Assembly: GCA_023667395.1 (NCBI GenBank)
Contig: JAMPAC010000006.1
Location: 1-64,000 of the forward strand
From: Blautia sp.
Lineage (GTDB): Bacteria; Bacillota; Clostridia; Lachnospirales; Lachnospiraceae
Length of the DNA stretch: 64,000 nucleotides
Reading direction: 5' to 3'
Part shown: positions 43,569 through 51,218 of the stretch, piece after piece
Numbering within the stretch: position 1 is the first letter of the stretch
Layout: every line of letters starts with the position of its first letter
The notes under the pieces: model-generated
The model's database searches: none
What the model saw: the letters and a program-made list of their open reading frames with translations, nothing else
Told to the model about the DNA's origin: nothing
Made by a program: the position numbers and the translations under genes

Positions 43569-45029
43569 TTATTTGCCTGTTGCTTCGTGCCCTATGTAAT
43601 AAAACCCACAGCACTCGTCCAGGGACACATTTACCAGCTTCCCGACCAGGGACGCGCCCCCCGGGAGATGGACAATGGTATTGTTGGAAAGCCTGCCCTT
43701 GACCATGGAACTGTCGTTCTCATTCACTTCCTCGATCAACGCCTCCATGACCCGCCCCTGGTATTTCGCGGTCTGCTCCCTGGCCGTATCCTGCACCAGC
43801 TTCAGCAGCCTGTCAAAGCCCTTTTTCGCCTGTTCTTCCGGCACCTGGTCCTCCATTGCCGCAGCGGGAGTCCCCGTCCTTTTGGAATAGATAAAGGTAA
43901 AGGCATTGTCATATTTCACGGTGCGCACCACGTCCAGGGTCTCCTCCAGGTCGTTTTCCGTCTCCCCGGGAAATCCCACGATGATATCCGTGGTAATGGC
44001 AATGTCGGGAATCTCCCGGCGTATCTTCAGCGCCAGTTCCACATACTGCTCTTTTGTATAACGGCGGTTCATGCGGGTGAGGATCCTGGTGGAGCCGGAC
44101 TGTAAGGGCAGATGCAGGTGGCGGCAAATCTTTTTGGACTCTTTCATCACCTGGATCAGTTCGTCGGACAAGTCCTTGGGGTGGGAAGTCATAAAGCGGA
44201 TCCGCTTCAGTCCCTCTATCTTCTCCACCTCTTTGAGCAGCTGCGCGAAAGTCATGGGCTCCGCCAGATTTTTCCCATAGGAATTCACATTCTGTCCCAG
44301 CAGCATGACCTCCACCACGCCGTCCTGAACCAGCTTCTCAATCTCCCGGATGATGTCCCTGGGCTCCCTGCTGCGCTCCCGCCCCCGGACGTAGGGCACG
44401 ATACAGTAGCTGCAGAAATTATTGCAGCCGAACATAATATTGATGCCGGATTTAAAGGGATATTTCCGCTCTATGGGCAGATCCTCCACGATCTTGTCCG
44501 TGTCCTGCCAGATATCGATGATCATGCCGTTATTTTCATTTTCATATACGGTGTACAGCAGTTCCGCAAACTTGAAGAGATTGTGTGTTCCGAAGATCAG
44601 GTTCACGAAAGGATAGCTTTTTTTCAGCTTCTCGATGACGGCGGGTTCCTGCATCATACAGCCGCAGAGGGCAATCTTCATATCCGGGTTCTTCCGCTTA
44701 TGGCCGTTTAATTCTCCCAGCCTGCCGTAGACTTTCTGGTTGGCGTTGTCCCGGACGGTGCAGGTGTTAAGGATCACAAAGTCGGCGTTCTCGCTGTCCG
44801 TGATCTCATAGCCTGCCTGCCGCAAAATGCCCGTCAGTTTCTCGGAGTCCTTTGCGTTCATCTGACAGCCCATATTGAGAACAAAGGCTTGGGGTAAGCG
44901 GCCATTTTTTTGTTCAAAGTCTTTTACCCACTCCCGGCATTTTGCCAGATAGTAGTATTGACGGGCTGGTTCCTCTGTTGGCGGCTGTAAGTTTAAATTT
45001 ATGTTACCTAAATCAATCTCATTATACAT
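43569..45029 (-). CDS. miaB: tRNA-2-methylthio-N6-dimethylallyladenosine synthase MiaB
   Basis: MiaB is a radical-SAM methylthiotransferase that adds a methylthio group to i6A37 in tRNA. The N-terminal iron-sulfur Cys are in LNMGCQMNAKDSE, NTCTVRDNA and CGCMMQ; the radical-SAM cluster is CNNFCSYCIVPYVRG; a TRAM domain ends the protein. It acts on the product of MiaA, encoded 14 kb away. Fragments of its 5' end are repeated just upstream at 45.6 and 46.3 kb. Confidence 0.96.
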   Translation of the reverse strand: MYNEIDLGNINLNLQPPTEEPARQYYYLAKCREWVKDFEQKNGRLPQAFVLNMGCQMNAKDSEKLTGILRQAGYEITDSENADFVILNTCTVRDNANQKVYGRLGELNGHKRKNPDMKIALCGCMMQEPAVIEKLKKSYPFVNLIFGTHNLFKFAELLYTVYENENNGMIIDIWQDTDKIVEDLPIERKYPFKSGINIMFGCNNFCSYCIVPYVRGRERSREPRDIIREIEKLVQDGVVEVMLLGQNVNSYGKNLAEPMTFAQLLKEVEKIEGLKRIRFMTSHPKDLSDELIQVMKESKKICRHLHLPLQSGSTRILTRMNRRYTKEQYVELALKIRREIPDIAITTDIIVGFPGETENDLEETLDVVRTVKYDNAFTFIYSKRTGTPAAAMEDQVPEEQAKKGFDRLLKLVQDTAREQTAKYQGRVMEALIEEVNENDSSMVKGRLSNNTIVHLPGGASLVGKLVNVSLDECCGFYYIGHEATGK

Positions 45030-45062
45030 TTCTTTTAGCCTTCTTCATAATCTGTCCTTTTA

Positions 45063-45275
45063 TCAATCCCAATTGATTTCCTCATGAGAAACGGTTTCAC
45101 CATTCCTGATTTCAGCATCAGCATCCTCCAATTCTTTTTTTTCTGTCATAGTTAATTTTGTAAAATCCGGATCCCATGCCAGCACTAGCTTTTTGATGAA
45201 TTCAAGAGCAAAATTTTGTTCACTCTCCGGTAAAATTTCCATAAGATTTATTGCTTCCCTCGTTATCGTACTCAT
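45063..45275 (-). CDS. Antitoxin of a RelE-type pair (module 1)
   Basis: This small acidic protein of about 70 residues starts MSTITREAINLMEILPESEQ after AAAGGAG. It ends with NGETVSHEEINWD, a tail closely similar to the antitoxin of module 2 (NGTISHEAINWD). It follows its toxin gene, the reverse of the usual order. The annotation rests on size, tail similarity and pairing. Confidence 0.75.
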   Translation of the reverse strand: MSTITREAINLMEILPESEQNFALEFIKKLVLAWDPDFTKLTMTEKKELEDADAEIRNGETVSHEEINWD

Positions 45276-45298
45276 AACCTGCTCCTTTCCAAATAAAA

Positions 45299-45559
45299 TC
45301 ATTTATAAATATCGCCTCTTGAATCTACATTGATTATATATAAAATTTCTATTCTTTCATCAGAAATGATAGTATAAATTATTCTGTATTTGCCGATTCT
45401 GAGCCTTTTTCGTCCATCTGAATAGCCTGGAAGCGCTTTGATATCTCCTTTCGGCGGCTGCGCTGTCAATCCCTCAATCCCGGCTTTAATCCTCTGCTTT
45501 GTCGGCCTATCCAACGCAGAAATGTATTTTGCGGCTTTTTTACTATATTCAATTGTCAA
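45299..45559 (-). CDS. RelE/ParE family toxin (module 1)
   Basis: The 86-residue toxin has the RelE pattern: EYSKKAAKYISALDRPTKQRI, LTAQPPKGDIKALPGYSDGRKR and LRIGKYRIIYTI followed by RGDIYK. RelE-type toxins cleave mRNA in the ribosome A site. The start is a TTG (LTIEYSK) with GGAG about 12 bases upstream. It is the first gene of the pair, and the locus sits directly before miaB. Confidence 0.85.
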   Translation of the reverse strand: MTIEYSKKAAKYISALDRPTKQRIKAGIEGLTAQPPKGDIKALPGYSDGRKRLRIGKYRIIYTIISDERIEILYIINVDSRGDIYK

Positions 45560-45638
45560 ATTATCATCACACTCCTTTTTATCAGATGCCGTCTGTATTT
45601 ATCAACACTTTTGGGATTCTTTTTTACTCGCACGAACG

Positions 45639-45707
45639 GACAGCCCCTATTGAGAACAAAGGCTTTGGGTAAGCGGCCATTTTTTCGTTCAAAGTCTTTT
45701 ACCCACT
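45639..45707. repeat. Duplicated miaB fragment 1
   Basis: These 69 bases match 44864-44932 inside miaB at 66 positions by eye and keep the same orientation. They end with ACCCACT, the same seven bases with which miaB fragment 2 begins at 46287. Confidence 0.85.
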
Positions 45708-45726
45708 TTTTCCCTTCTATCGGTTC

Positions 45727-45918
45727 TCAATCCCAGTTTATCGCTTCATGCGATATGGTTCCATTCACTATCCTGTCTTCTCGTCCAGCTCTTAATGCCT
45801 CTAATTCTTCTGGTTCAGGAACCACTTCCGGTACGAATTTGACTATTACTCTATACAAAGTATCAATATCCTTTTCAGGAACCAACTCTATCAAATTTTT
45901 TAACATCTCTTTACTCAT
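45727..45918 (-). CDS. Antitoxin of a RelE-type pair (module 2)
   Basis: This 63-residue acidic protein starts MSKEMLKNLIELVPEKDIDTL and ends in RIVNGTISHEAINWD. It is a clear relative of the module 1 antitoxin by its tail. It follows its toxin gene by 16 bases. No separate promoter is evident. Confidence 0.75.
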   Translation of the reverse strand: MSKEMLKNLIELVPEKDIDTLYRVIVKFVPEVVPEPEELEALRAGREDRIVNGTISHEAINWD

Positions 45919-45934
45919 GTTTTATCACCTATCC

Positions 45935-46174
45935 CTATAATCTTTTATATGCCTGTCCTCTTGGAATAATATTGTCAATATATATTATATCATCTTCTAT
46001 GGAAAACAACACTCTTAAATCTCCGACTCTCAATCGGTATCCATTATCTATTCCCTGCAATTTTTTAATATCTCCAAAAGGTATTTTTTCAATTGCTTCT
46101 TTGAGACGTTTCTTCGTTGATTTATCGACCGCATTAATATATTTTACTGAATTTTTACTGTATTCAATTTTCAA
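45935..46174 (-). CDS. RelE/ParE family toxin (module 2)
   Basis: The 79-residue toxin starts with TTG (KIEYSKNSVKYINAVDKSTKKR) after AGGAG at nine bases. It contains KIPFGDIKKLQG and YRLRVGDLRVLFSIEDD with a final RGQAYKRL. The match to the module 1 toxin is obvious at EYSK..KYI and GDIK, so the two modules are diverged relatives. It lies inside the cassette bounded by ACCCACT repeats. Confidence 0.85.
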   Translation of the reverse strand: MKIEYSKNSVKYINAVDKSTKKRLKEAIEKIPFGDIKKLQGIDNGYRLRVGDLRVLFSIEDDIIYIDNIIPRGQAYKRL

Positions 46175-46202
46175 TAATTTTTTCTCCTTTTCAGCAACTT
46201 TT

Positions 46203-46272
46203 CGGAATCCTGTTTACTCACACGAACGGACAGCCGAACGCGGTGATGCAGGCGGTTGGAACGCGGTCGTTT
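46203..46272. repeat. Short intergenic repeat X, copy 1
   Basis: It contains CGGAATCCTGTTTACTC followed by GGACAGCCGAACGCGGTGA and GGCGGTTGGAACGCGG. The second part (46228-46272) recurs at 46968-47012 with two differences over 45 bases; the first part recurs at 47047-47074 and, less exactly, at 45613-45640. Confidence 0.75.
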
Positions 46273-46286
46273 TTCTGTGCGCGTGA

Positions 46287-46335
46287 ACCCACTCCCGGCA
46301 TTTTGCCATATAGTAGTATTGTCCGGCGGGTTCTT
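46287..46335. repeat. Duplicated miaB fragment 2
   Basis: These 49 bases match 44926-44974 of miaB at about 44 positions. Together with fragment 1 they form one continuous piece of miaB that has been split by the module 2 cassette. Confidence 0.8.
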
Positions 46336-46351
46336 GATTTTATCCTTTTCC

Positions 46352-46567
46352 TTATCTCCATTCCAACTGAAGCTTTCTCTTGGATGCCACACAATCGGAC
46401 AGATACAAATTAATCAGCGTCTGATAAGGTATCCCCAGGCTTTCCGACTGACTTTTGAAATACTCTATGGTTTCTCCGTCAATATTGATGGTAATCTGCT
46501 TCTTTACCCTATTGGAATATGGATTTTTTCTTGGATTCAGATTTTCGATATCATATTCTTCTCTCAT
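46352..46567 (-). CDS. brnA: BrnA-type antitoxin
   Basis: This 71-residue protein starts MREEYDIENLNPRKNPY after GGTAAGGA and contains the ribbon-helix-helix segment KKQITINIDGETIEYFKSQSE, then GIPYQTLINLYLSDC, the pattern of BrnA. It overlaps or abuts the end of the BrnT gene. BrnA binds BrnT and represses the operon. Confidence 0.88.
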   Translation of the reverse strand: MREEYDIENLNPRKNPYSNRVKKQITINIDGETIEYFKSQSESLGIPYQTLINLYLSDCVASKRKLQLEWR

Positions 46568-46572
46568 TGTCC

Positions 46573-46863
46573 TTACCAACCTTTCTGATAAAATTCTTTC
46601 TCCTTTTTCGTCGCTTCTCTTGCAGAAATGATTCTGATCGTACTATCCCCATCTCTGTAACAATGACTCACAATACATATTCCTTTTGTCCCGGTTATTC
46701 CTATGATGAGAAATCTTTCCTCCTCATAAGAATGGTCTGGGTCATCAAACAGAATTGCATTTTCATCACCAAATACATCCCTTGCCTCTTCAAAGGATAT
46801 GCCATGTTTCTTCTTGTTCGTTTCATTCTTGTTGTCATCCCATATAAAACGCAATTTATTCAT
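46573..46863 (-). CDS. brnT: BrnT family ribonuclease toxin
   Basis: The 96-residue toxin has FIWDDNKNETNKKKHGISFEEARDVF in overlapping pieces, the defining BrnT N-terminus, and the later IISAREATKKEKEFY. BrnT adopts a RelE-like fold and cuts RNA. It is the first gene of a brnT-brnA pair, the usual order. Confidence 0.92.
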   Translation of the reverse strand: MNKLRFIWDDNKNETNKKKHGISFEEARDVFGDENAILFDDPDHSYEEERFLIIGITGTKGICIVSHCYRDGDSTIRIISAREATKKEKEFYQKGW

Positions 46864-46967
46864 AAATACATTATACCTATTTTCTAATTATTAAGCAACA
46901 TTTCCCTTTTTTATAGTCACCTATGGCAGAATCATAATTTCCAAAAATCTGTGCTGCAAAAAACATA

Positions 46968-47074
46968 GGACAGCCGAACGCGGTGACGCAGGCGGTTGGA
47001 ACGCGGCCGTTTATCTTCTGTTTCGTCGGTGTCCAGTGCAGAAATCCGAATCCTGTTTACTCGCACGGACGGAC
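46968..47074. repeat. Short intergenic repeat X, copy 2, with a toxin-gene remnant
   Basis: It carries GGACAGCCGAACGCGGTGA and GGCGGTTGGAACGCGG (46968-47012), then about 30 bases (47012-47045) resembling the coding strand of the RelE toxin around ISALD, then the TCCTGTTTACTCGCACG part. This looks like the scar of a third RelE-type module. Confidence 0.55.
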
Positions 47075-47431
47075 GCTTTCCGTCCACAGAGAATGCATAA
47101 ATTCAAGTTGAAGGTTTTTTAACTCTTTCATCCTTTCAGCGATCATGCTTAAATACGTTTCGTCTGTATAGCCCTTTTGTTTTTCTTCATCGGAACATCT
47201 TTTAAAACCGGACAATATATTGATAACGGATGGTATATTGAGCATAAAATAGCGCACAAAGACTTTTGGATAATAATCTTCATCTTTATAATCTTTCATT
47301 ACCTCTCTGACTATCTTTTTCATTCGGATAAAGGACTGCTCATTCCACTCGCCTGCATTTGTGCGGATGTACGTGAATAATTCTTCATCAGATGCGTTAT
47401 ATTTATGAAAATTTTGTAAGCTTTCTTTCAT
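47057..47431 (-). CDS. Hypothetical protein coupled to pepT
   Basis: I do not recognise this 124-residue soluble, mostly helical protein (ELFTYIRTNAGEWNEQSFIR, YYPKVFVRYFMLNIPSVINI). Its start overlaps the pepT stop as ATGA. Its last six codons (SVRPCE) and stop are provided by repeat X, so the original C-terminus may have been replaced. Confidence 0.55.
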   Translation of the reverse strand: MKESLQNFHKYNASDEELFTYIRTNAGEWNEQSFIRMKKIVREVMKDYKDEDYYPKVFVRYFMLNIPSVINILSGFKRCSDEEKQKGYTDETYLSMIAERMKELKNLQLEFMHSLWTESVRPCE

Positions 47432-48678
47432 GCTTTTTCCTTTTCTTGTTCCCCATACCTCTCCGCCAGCCTCACCAACAGTTCCGTAACCTTATCCATG
47501 TACTGGACGCAGGCGTATTCAAAGCGGCTGTGGCAGTTTGCGCCGCCGGTGCAGAGGTTCGGGCAGGGAAGCCCCATGAAGGAAAGCCGCGCGCCGTCGG
47601 TGCCGCCCCTGACAGGCGTTATCATGGGCTCTGTCCCCATCTCCCGCAGGATATCCGAAGCGTTTTTCATCAGATGCCCATGGTCTTTCAGGACCTCTTT
47701 CATGTTGTAATAGGAATCTCTCACCTCGGCCACAACTGTTCCCTGGCCGTATTTTTCATTTAAGAAGTCGGCGCATTTTTGGAACATTGCTTTCTTCTGC
47801 TCGAACAGTTCCCTGCTGTGGTCCCTGATGATATAGTCCGCGACTGTTTTTTCCACATTCCCTGAAATCTGGTCCAGATGGAAGAAGCCCTCGTACCCCT
47901 CCGTATATATGGGATTCTGGAACACGGGCAGCAGGCCCTGGAATTCCTGCGCCACCAGGATGGAATTGATCATTTTGCCTTTCGCGCCGCCGGGATGCAC
48001 GCTGCGCCCATGGACCGTGAGCCTGCCGGAGGCCGCGTTAAAGGTCTCGTTCTCCAGTTCTCCCCATCCGCCGCCATCCACCGTGTAGGCGAAATCCGCC
48101 CCGAACAGCTTTACGTCAAAATGATCCGCGCCCTCCCCGATCTCCTCATCGGGAGTGAAGCCTACCCGGATCTTGCCGTGTTTTACTTCGGGATGATGCA
48201 GCAGATATTCGCAGGCTCCCATGATCTCCGCGATACCCGCCTTATCGTCCGAGCCAAGGAGCGTAGTGCCGTCGGTGACGATGAGATCATACCCTTTCAG
48301 CTTTTTGATCTCCGGAAAGTCCGCCGTGGAAAGCACGATCTGTTCCGCCTCGTTCAGCAGGATATCTTCCCCGTCATAATTTTCCACAATGCGGGGCTTC
48401 ACGCCCGTGTCCGTCACCGCCGGGGAAGTGTCCATGTGGGCGATAAATCCCAGCACAGGCGCGTCCTCACAGCCCTGGGATGCCGGGATGGAAGCATAAA
48501 GGTAGCAGTGCTCCTGATCATATGTGATCTCCACTGCCCCCATCTCCTTAAGCTGACGCTCCAGAAGCCGCGCCAGGTCGTGCTGCTTCGCCGTGCTGGG
48601 TGTGGTCCCGGTGGTCTCGTCGGACTGGGTGTCTATGACCACATATTGCAAAAAATTCTCAATGGTTTTTGATAACAT
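47428..48678 (-). CDS. pepT: Peptidase T
   Basis: PepT is a dizinc aminopeptidase that removes the N-terminal residue from tripeptides in the cytoplasm. Metal ligands are visible in LGFIAHMDTSP, GSDDKAGIAEIM, TPDEEIGEGAD and the late GLPCPNLCTGGANCHSRFE in pieces. The length is 416. AGAGGG lies upstream of the start. The gene is at the border between the TA-rich island and ordinary genes. Confidence 0.95.
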   Translation of the reverse strand: MLSKTIENFLQYVVIDTQSDETTGTTPSTAKQHDLARLLERQLKEMGAVEITYDQEHCYLYASIPASQGCEDAPVLGFIAHMDTSPAVTDTGVKPRIVENYDGEDILLNEAEQIVLSTADFPEIKKLKGYDLIVTDGTTLLGSDDKAGIAEIMGACEYLLHHPEVKHGKIRVGFTPDEEIGEGADHFDVKLFGADFAYTVDGGGWGELENETFNAASGRLTVHGRSVHPGGAKGKMINSILVAQEFQGLLPVFQNPIYTEGYEGFFHLDQISGNVEKTVADYIIRDHSRELFEQKKAMFQKCADFLNEKYGQGTVVAEVRDSYYNMKEVLKDHGHLMKNASDILREMGTEPMITPVRGGTDGARLSFMGLPCPNLCTGGANCHSRFEYACVQYMDKVTELLVRLAERYGEQEKEKA

Positions 48679-48699
48679 GATATTTGCCCTCTTTCTGTG

Positions 48700-49551
48700 T
48701 CAACATTTTACCATGTTTCCGAAATTCCTACAATTCTTTTCAGAAACAATCTGACTGCTTAACGCCGCCAACACATCCGAAACTGTCATTTGGAGGCTGT
48801 CCGGAATTTCTTTTCTTGCAGGAAGTATTGCAAAAACCTTCTTCCCGGTCCCTGTCTCTGCGGCAAACTGCGGCGGCCTGATCTCAAGCGCCTTGCAAAC
48901 CATCCTTTCAAAAGAAGAATAATTAACCGTATCCACAGTTCCTACATGGAAAATTCCGCACAGGTCATGATCAAGCACATATCCGGCATATTCCCCGATC
49001 TGTTTCGCGGGCGTTACATTTATGGTGTAGTCGGGGTAAGTAGGGTGCGGTTCCTCGCTGCAGCTGTGCAGTTTTAACTGCTGCACCCTTGGACAGTCGG
49101 CCGCCCAGACAGCCGCCAGCCGGAAGATGATCAACTGTTTTCCAAGCAGGTTCCCCAGCATAATCTCGCAATCACGCTTGAAGCCACCATACCCCGACCC
49201 CGGTATTGGCACATCGCTTTCCGTCCATGGCCTGGACAGATCGCCGTCAAATACATTTGCTGTGGATACATACAGTAAACGGCGCTTTTTTTCAGCTATC
49301 CACTCGGCTAACTTTCTGTGAAATTCCATTTGGGCCTGATAATCTCCCCGAATGGAAGAAACTACAATTTCCGGATCCTCGCAGAATAATATTTCCATCA
49401 GTTTGTCCGGCTCTTCCGCTGCCAGCTGATATCCGTTTTCCGGGGTGTGGTGCCCCGCTGTGGGCACGATTTGACAGCAGTCGCCCAGCCCCCCGGCAAT
49501 TGCCTGCCCTACCAGGCTGCTGCCCCCGATCACCAAAACTTTTCTTTTCAT
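48700..49551 (-). CDS. SDR-family reductase, RmlD-like
   Basis: The 283-residue product has an N-terminal nucleotide-binding Rossmann motif, VIGGSSLVGQAIAGGLG, and a YxxxK active site in GYGGFKRDCE. The pattern (VSTANVFDGD, WTESDVPIPGSGYGGFK) fits the RmlD branch of extended SDR enzymes that reduce sugar nucleotides. No sugar-nucleotide cluster is present, so the substrate is open. Confidence 0.82.
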   Translation of the reverse strand: MKRKVLVIGGSSLVGQAIAGGLGDCCQIVPTAGHHTPENGYQLAAEEPDKLMEILFCEDPEIVVSSIRGDYQAQMEFHRKLAEWIAEKKRRLLYVSTANVFDGDLSRPWTESDVPIPGSGYGGFKRDCEIMLGNLLGKQLIIFRLAAVWAADCPRVQQLKLHSCSEEPHPTYPDYTINVTPAKQIGEYAGYVLDHDLCGIFHVGTVDTVNYSSFERMVCKALEIRPPQFAAETGTGKKVFAILPARKEIPDSLQMTVSDVLAALSSQIVSEKNCRNFGNMVKC

Positions 49552-49674
49552 TTGACCATCCTCACCAGATTATTGTTTTACGCTTTTTCAAGTACAACCT
49601 GACTTTCACTTGTTGTCAAATAGATACTGCACGTCTGCATCCGCCCCAAATGACGAATACATCATTTTTCATCT

Positions 49675-50910
49675 TTAGTCCGCCCTGGTATTAGAGACGA
49701 ACAAGTAACCATCTTTGACTTTCTGTAACGTAACTTCCCACCGTTCCTCATCACTCTCTTTGGTATAATCAATTCTAAGCCGGCCGTCCGGCTCCCAATA
49801 ACCGGAGAGCACCGTGCAATACTCATAATTTGTATCCCCGGCAATCACATAATAACTGTCGTATTCCTCCAGGTAATAGAAATCGTCCAACCCTTTTCTT
49901 TGGGTATCATCCAGCCCGATCCCCAGTCTTTCCCGCAGAAAGTTTTCCATCTCATCCCTCGACACTTTCACGATGTCCAAATCAGGAGCCGCACTGTCCA
50001 ACTCTGTCAGCAGGCTCAATTCTTTTTCGGAAATCTGACTTGTTGTACCGCTTATGCCATTATAGAAAAGCTGGAACAGGTTGATCTCGCCAGGAGCCGT
50101 ATATTCGCTGGACAGCAGCATATTATTCATGATATCCGCCTGGCTGTTAAAGAATCCCTTATTGAATCCGATAATTTCACTTTCCGTAAGGGCATTTGAA
50201 TTTTCCGATAACTGCTCCGTAGTAAACTTTCCGAGTTCCTGATCCCACGTCAATACGGCTGTTATATCCGAAGCGCCTGTCAATTCTCTTTCGGAGGTAA
50301 CGAGCATCGTATCACCGGCCAAAAAATAGAAACAGCCTTCCCCAAACAGCCCTAATTCCTCGACCGGCGTTTCCGCCCATTGTCCGTCCTCAATGCAAAA
50401 GTACATAACATTCTGTGTCGATATTCCCTGATAGGTGGACCAAGCAGAAATTATTATCCTGTCCTGTCCGCTGTTCATGGGCAGACTTGATACCCACACC
50501 TCGTCTGCGGGAATCTCGTCATATGCCGCCACGTCCATAGACCCAGCATCCAAAATAATAACTGCTCTCCTGTCAAGCCCGCCAACATGGGGCGTATTTA
50601 ATATCCTGCAGACCACAAGCGCCTCTTTTGTCTCAGGCTTTGAAAAAGAGCCATAAAACACCTGGTCTATAACGACATCCGATGCCGTTACAACATCTCC
50701 GGACTCATCATTTTCCAACACTGTTCCTACAATCCTGCTATCCAATCCGGATAATGGATTGGTATCGTCTGCCCCTGCTGATTCTGCACAGCCAGACATA
50801 AAAAGCGTCCCTGCAAGCATTGCTGCAAATACATATTTACACCCCCATGCCCGCCTCCGGCGGGCACTCATTTCAATATTTGGAAGTTTACTTCCAAACT
50901 TTTTCCTCAT
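49675..50910 (-). CDS. Lipoprotein of unknown function
   Basis: I begin at the ATG at 50910 (MRKKFGSKLPNIEMS), with AGGAGG upstream; the open frame further upstream is not supported. The N-terminus has basic residues, a hydrophobic stretch (YVFAAMLAGTLF) and lipobox MSGC, so the mature protein is lipid-anchored outside the cell. The remaining 370 residues are acidic with alternating strands; I do not recognise the fold. Two DNA hairpins lie within the first 22 codons, one of them like the GC hairpin of the dispersed array. Confidence 0.75.
   Translation of the reverse strand: MRKKFGSKLPNIEMSARRRRAWGCKYVFAAMLAGTLFMSGCAESAGADDTNPLSGLDSRIVGTVLENDESGDVVTASDVVIDQVFYGSFSKPETKEALVVCRILNTPHVGGLDRRAVIILDAGSMDVAAYDEIPADEVWVSSLPMNSGQDRIIISAWSTYQGISTQNVMYFCIEDGQWAETPVEELGLFGEGCFYFLAGDTMLVTSERELTGASDITAVLTWDQELGKFTTEQLSENSNALTESEIIGFNKGFFNSQADIMNNMLLSSEYTAPGEINLFQLFYNGISGTTSQISEKELSLLTELDSAAPDLDIVKVSRDEMENFLRERLGIGLDDTQRKGLDDFYYLEEYDSYYVIAGDTNYEYCTVLSGYWEPDGRLRIDYTKESDEERWEVTLQKVKDGYLFVSNTRAD
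50849..50898. repeat. Two hairpins inside the lipoprotein gene start
   Basis: GCCCGCCTCCGGCGGGC (50849-50865) resembles GCCGCCTCCGGCGGC of arrays A and C, and TTTGGAAGTTTACTTCCAAA (50879-50898) is a perfect palindrome. Both are in frame and encode the basic n-region of the signal peptide. Confidence 0.7.
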
Positions 50911-51156
50911 AACATTCTCCTCCTGATTTTTATCGCCTTTTATCGGCACGTTTTGATGTGCCAAAATTATCTGGATCATGGTATTATGCAAACATTGTAC
51001 ATGGTACATAAACAGCAGTTTTCATGCACACACACTTTGCACAGGATCGGCGGCTCCTGCCGAGACTATTTTACCACATCTTCCTACATAACTCTATCAG
51101 ATTTTCTTTTGCCTTTTTGATACCCTGTTACTAAATATCATTTCGTCACATTTCCA

Positions 51157-51185
51157 TGGTCATGCCGTAACCTCTGTGCTATAAT
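51157..51185 (+). promoter_or_regulatory. Promoter of the membrane methyltransferase gene
   Basis: TATAAT (51180-51185) is consensus; 17 bases upstream stands TGGTCA, a weak -35. The rest of the gap 50911-51218 shows nothing I recognise. Confidence 0.5.
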
Positions 51186-51218
51186 GATATTCAACCTACA
51201 TGAATCAGGGAGGCTTAT

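Noticed and set aside
45273..45302. Longer start for the module 1 antitoxin that overlaps the toxin gene
   Set aside because: AAAGGAG lies within that extension and correctly spaced before the ATG at 45275.
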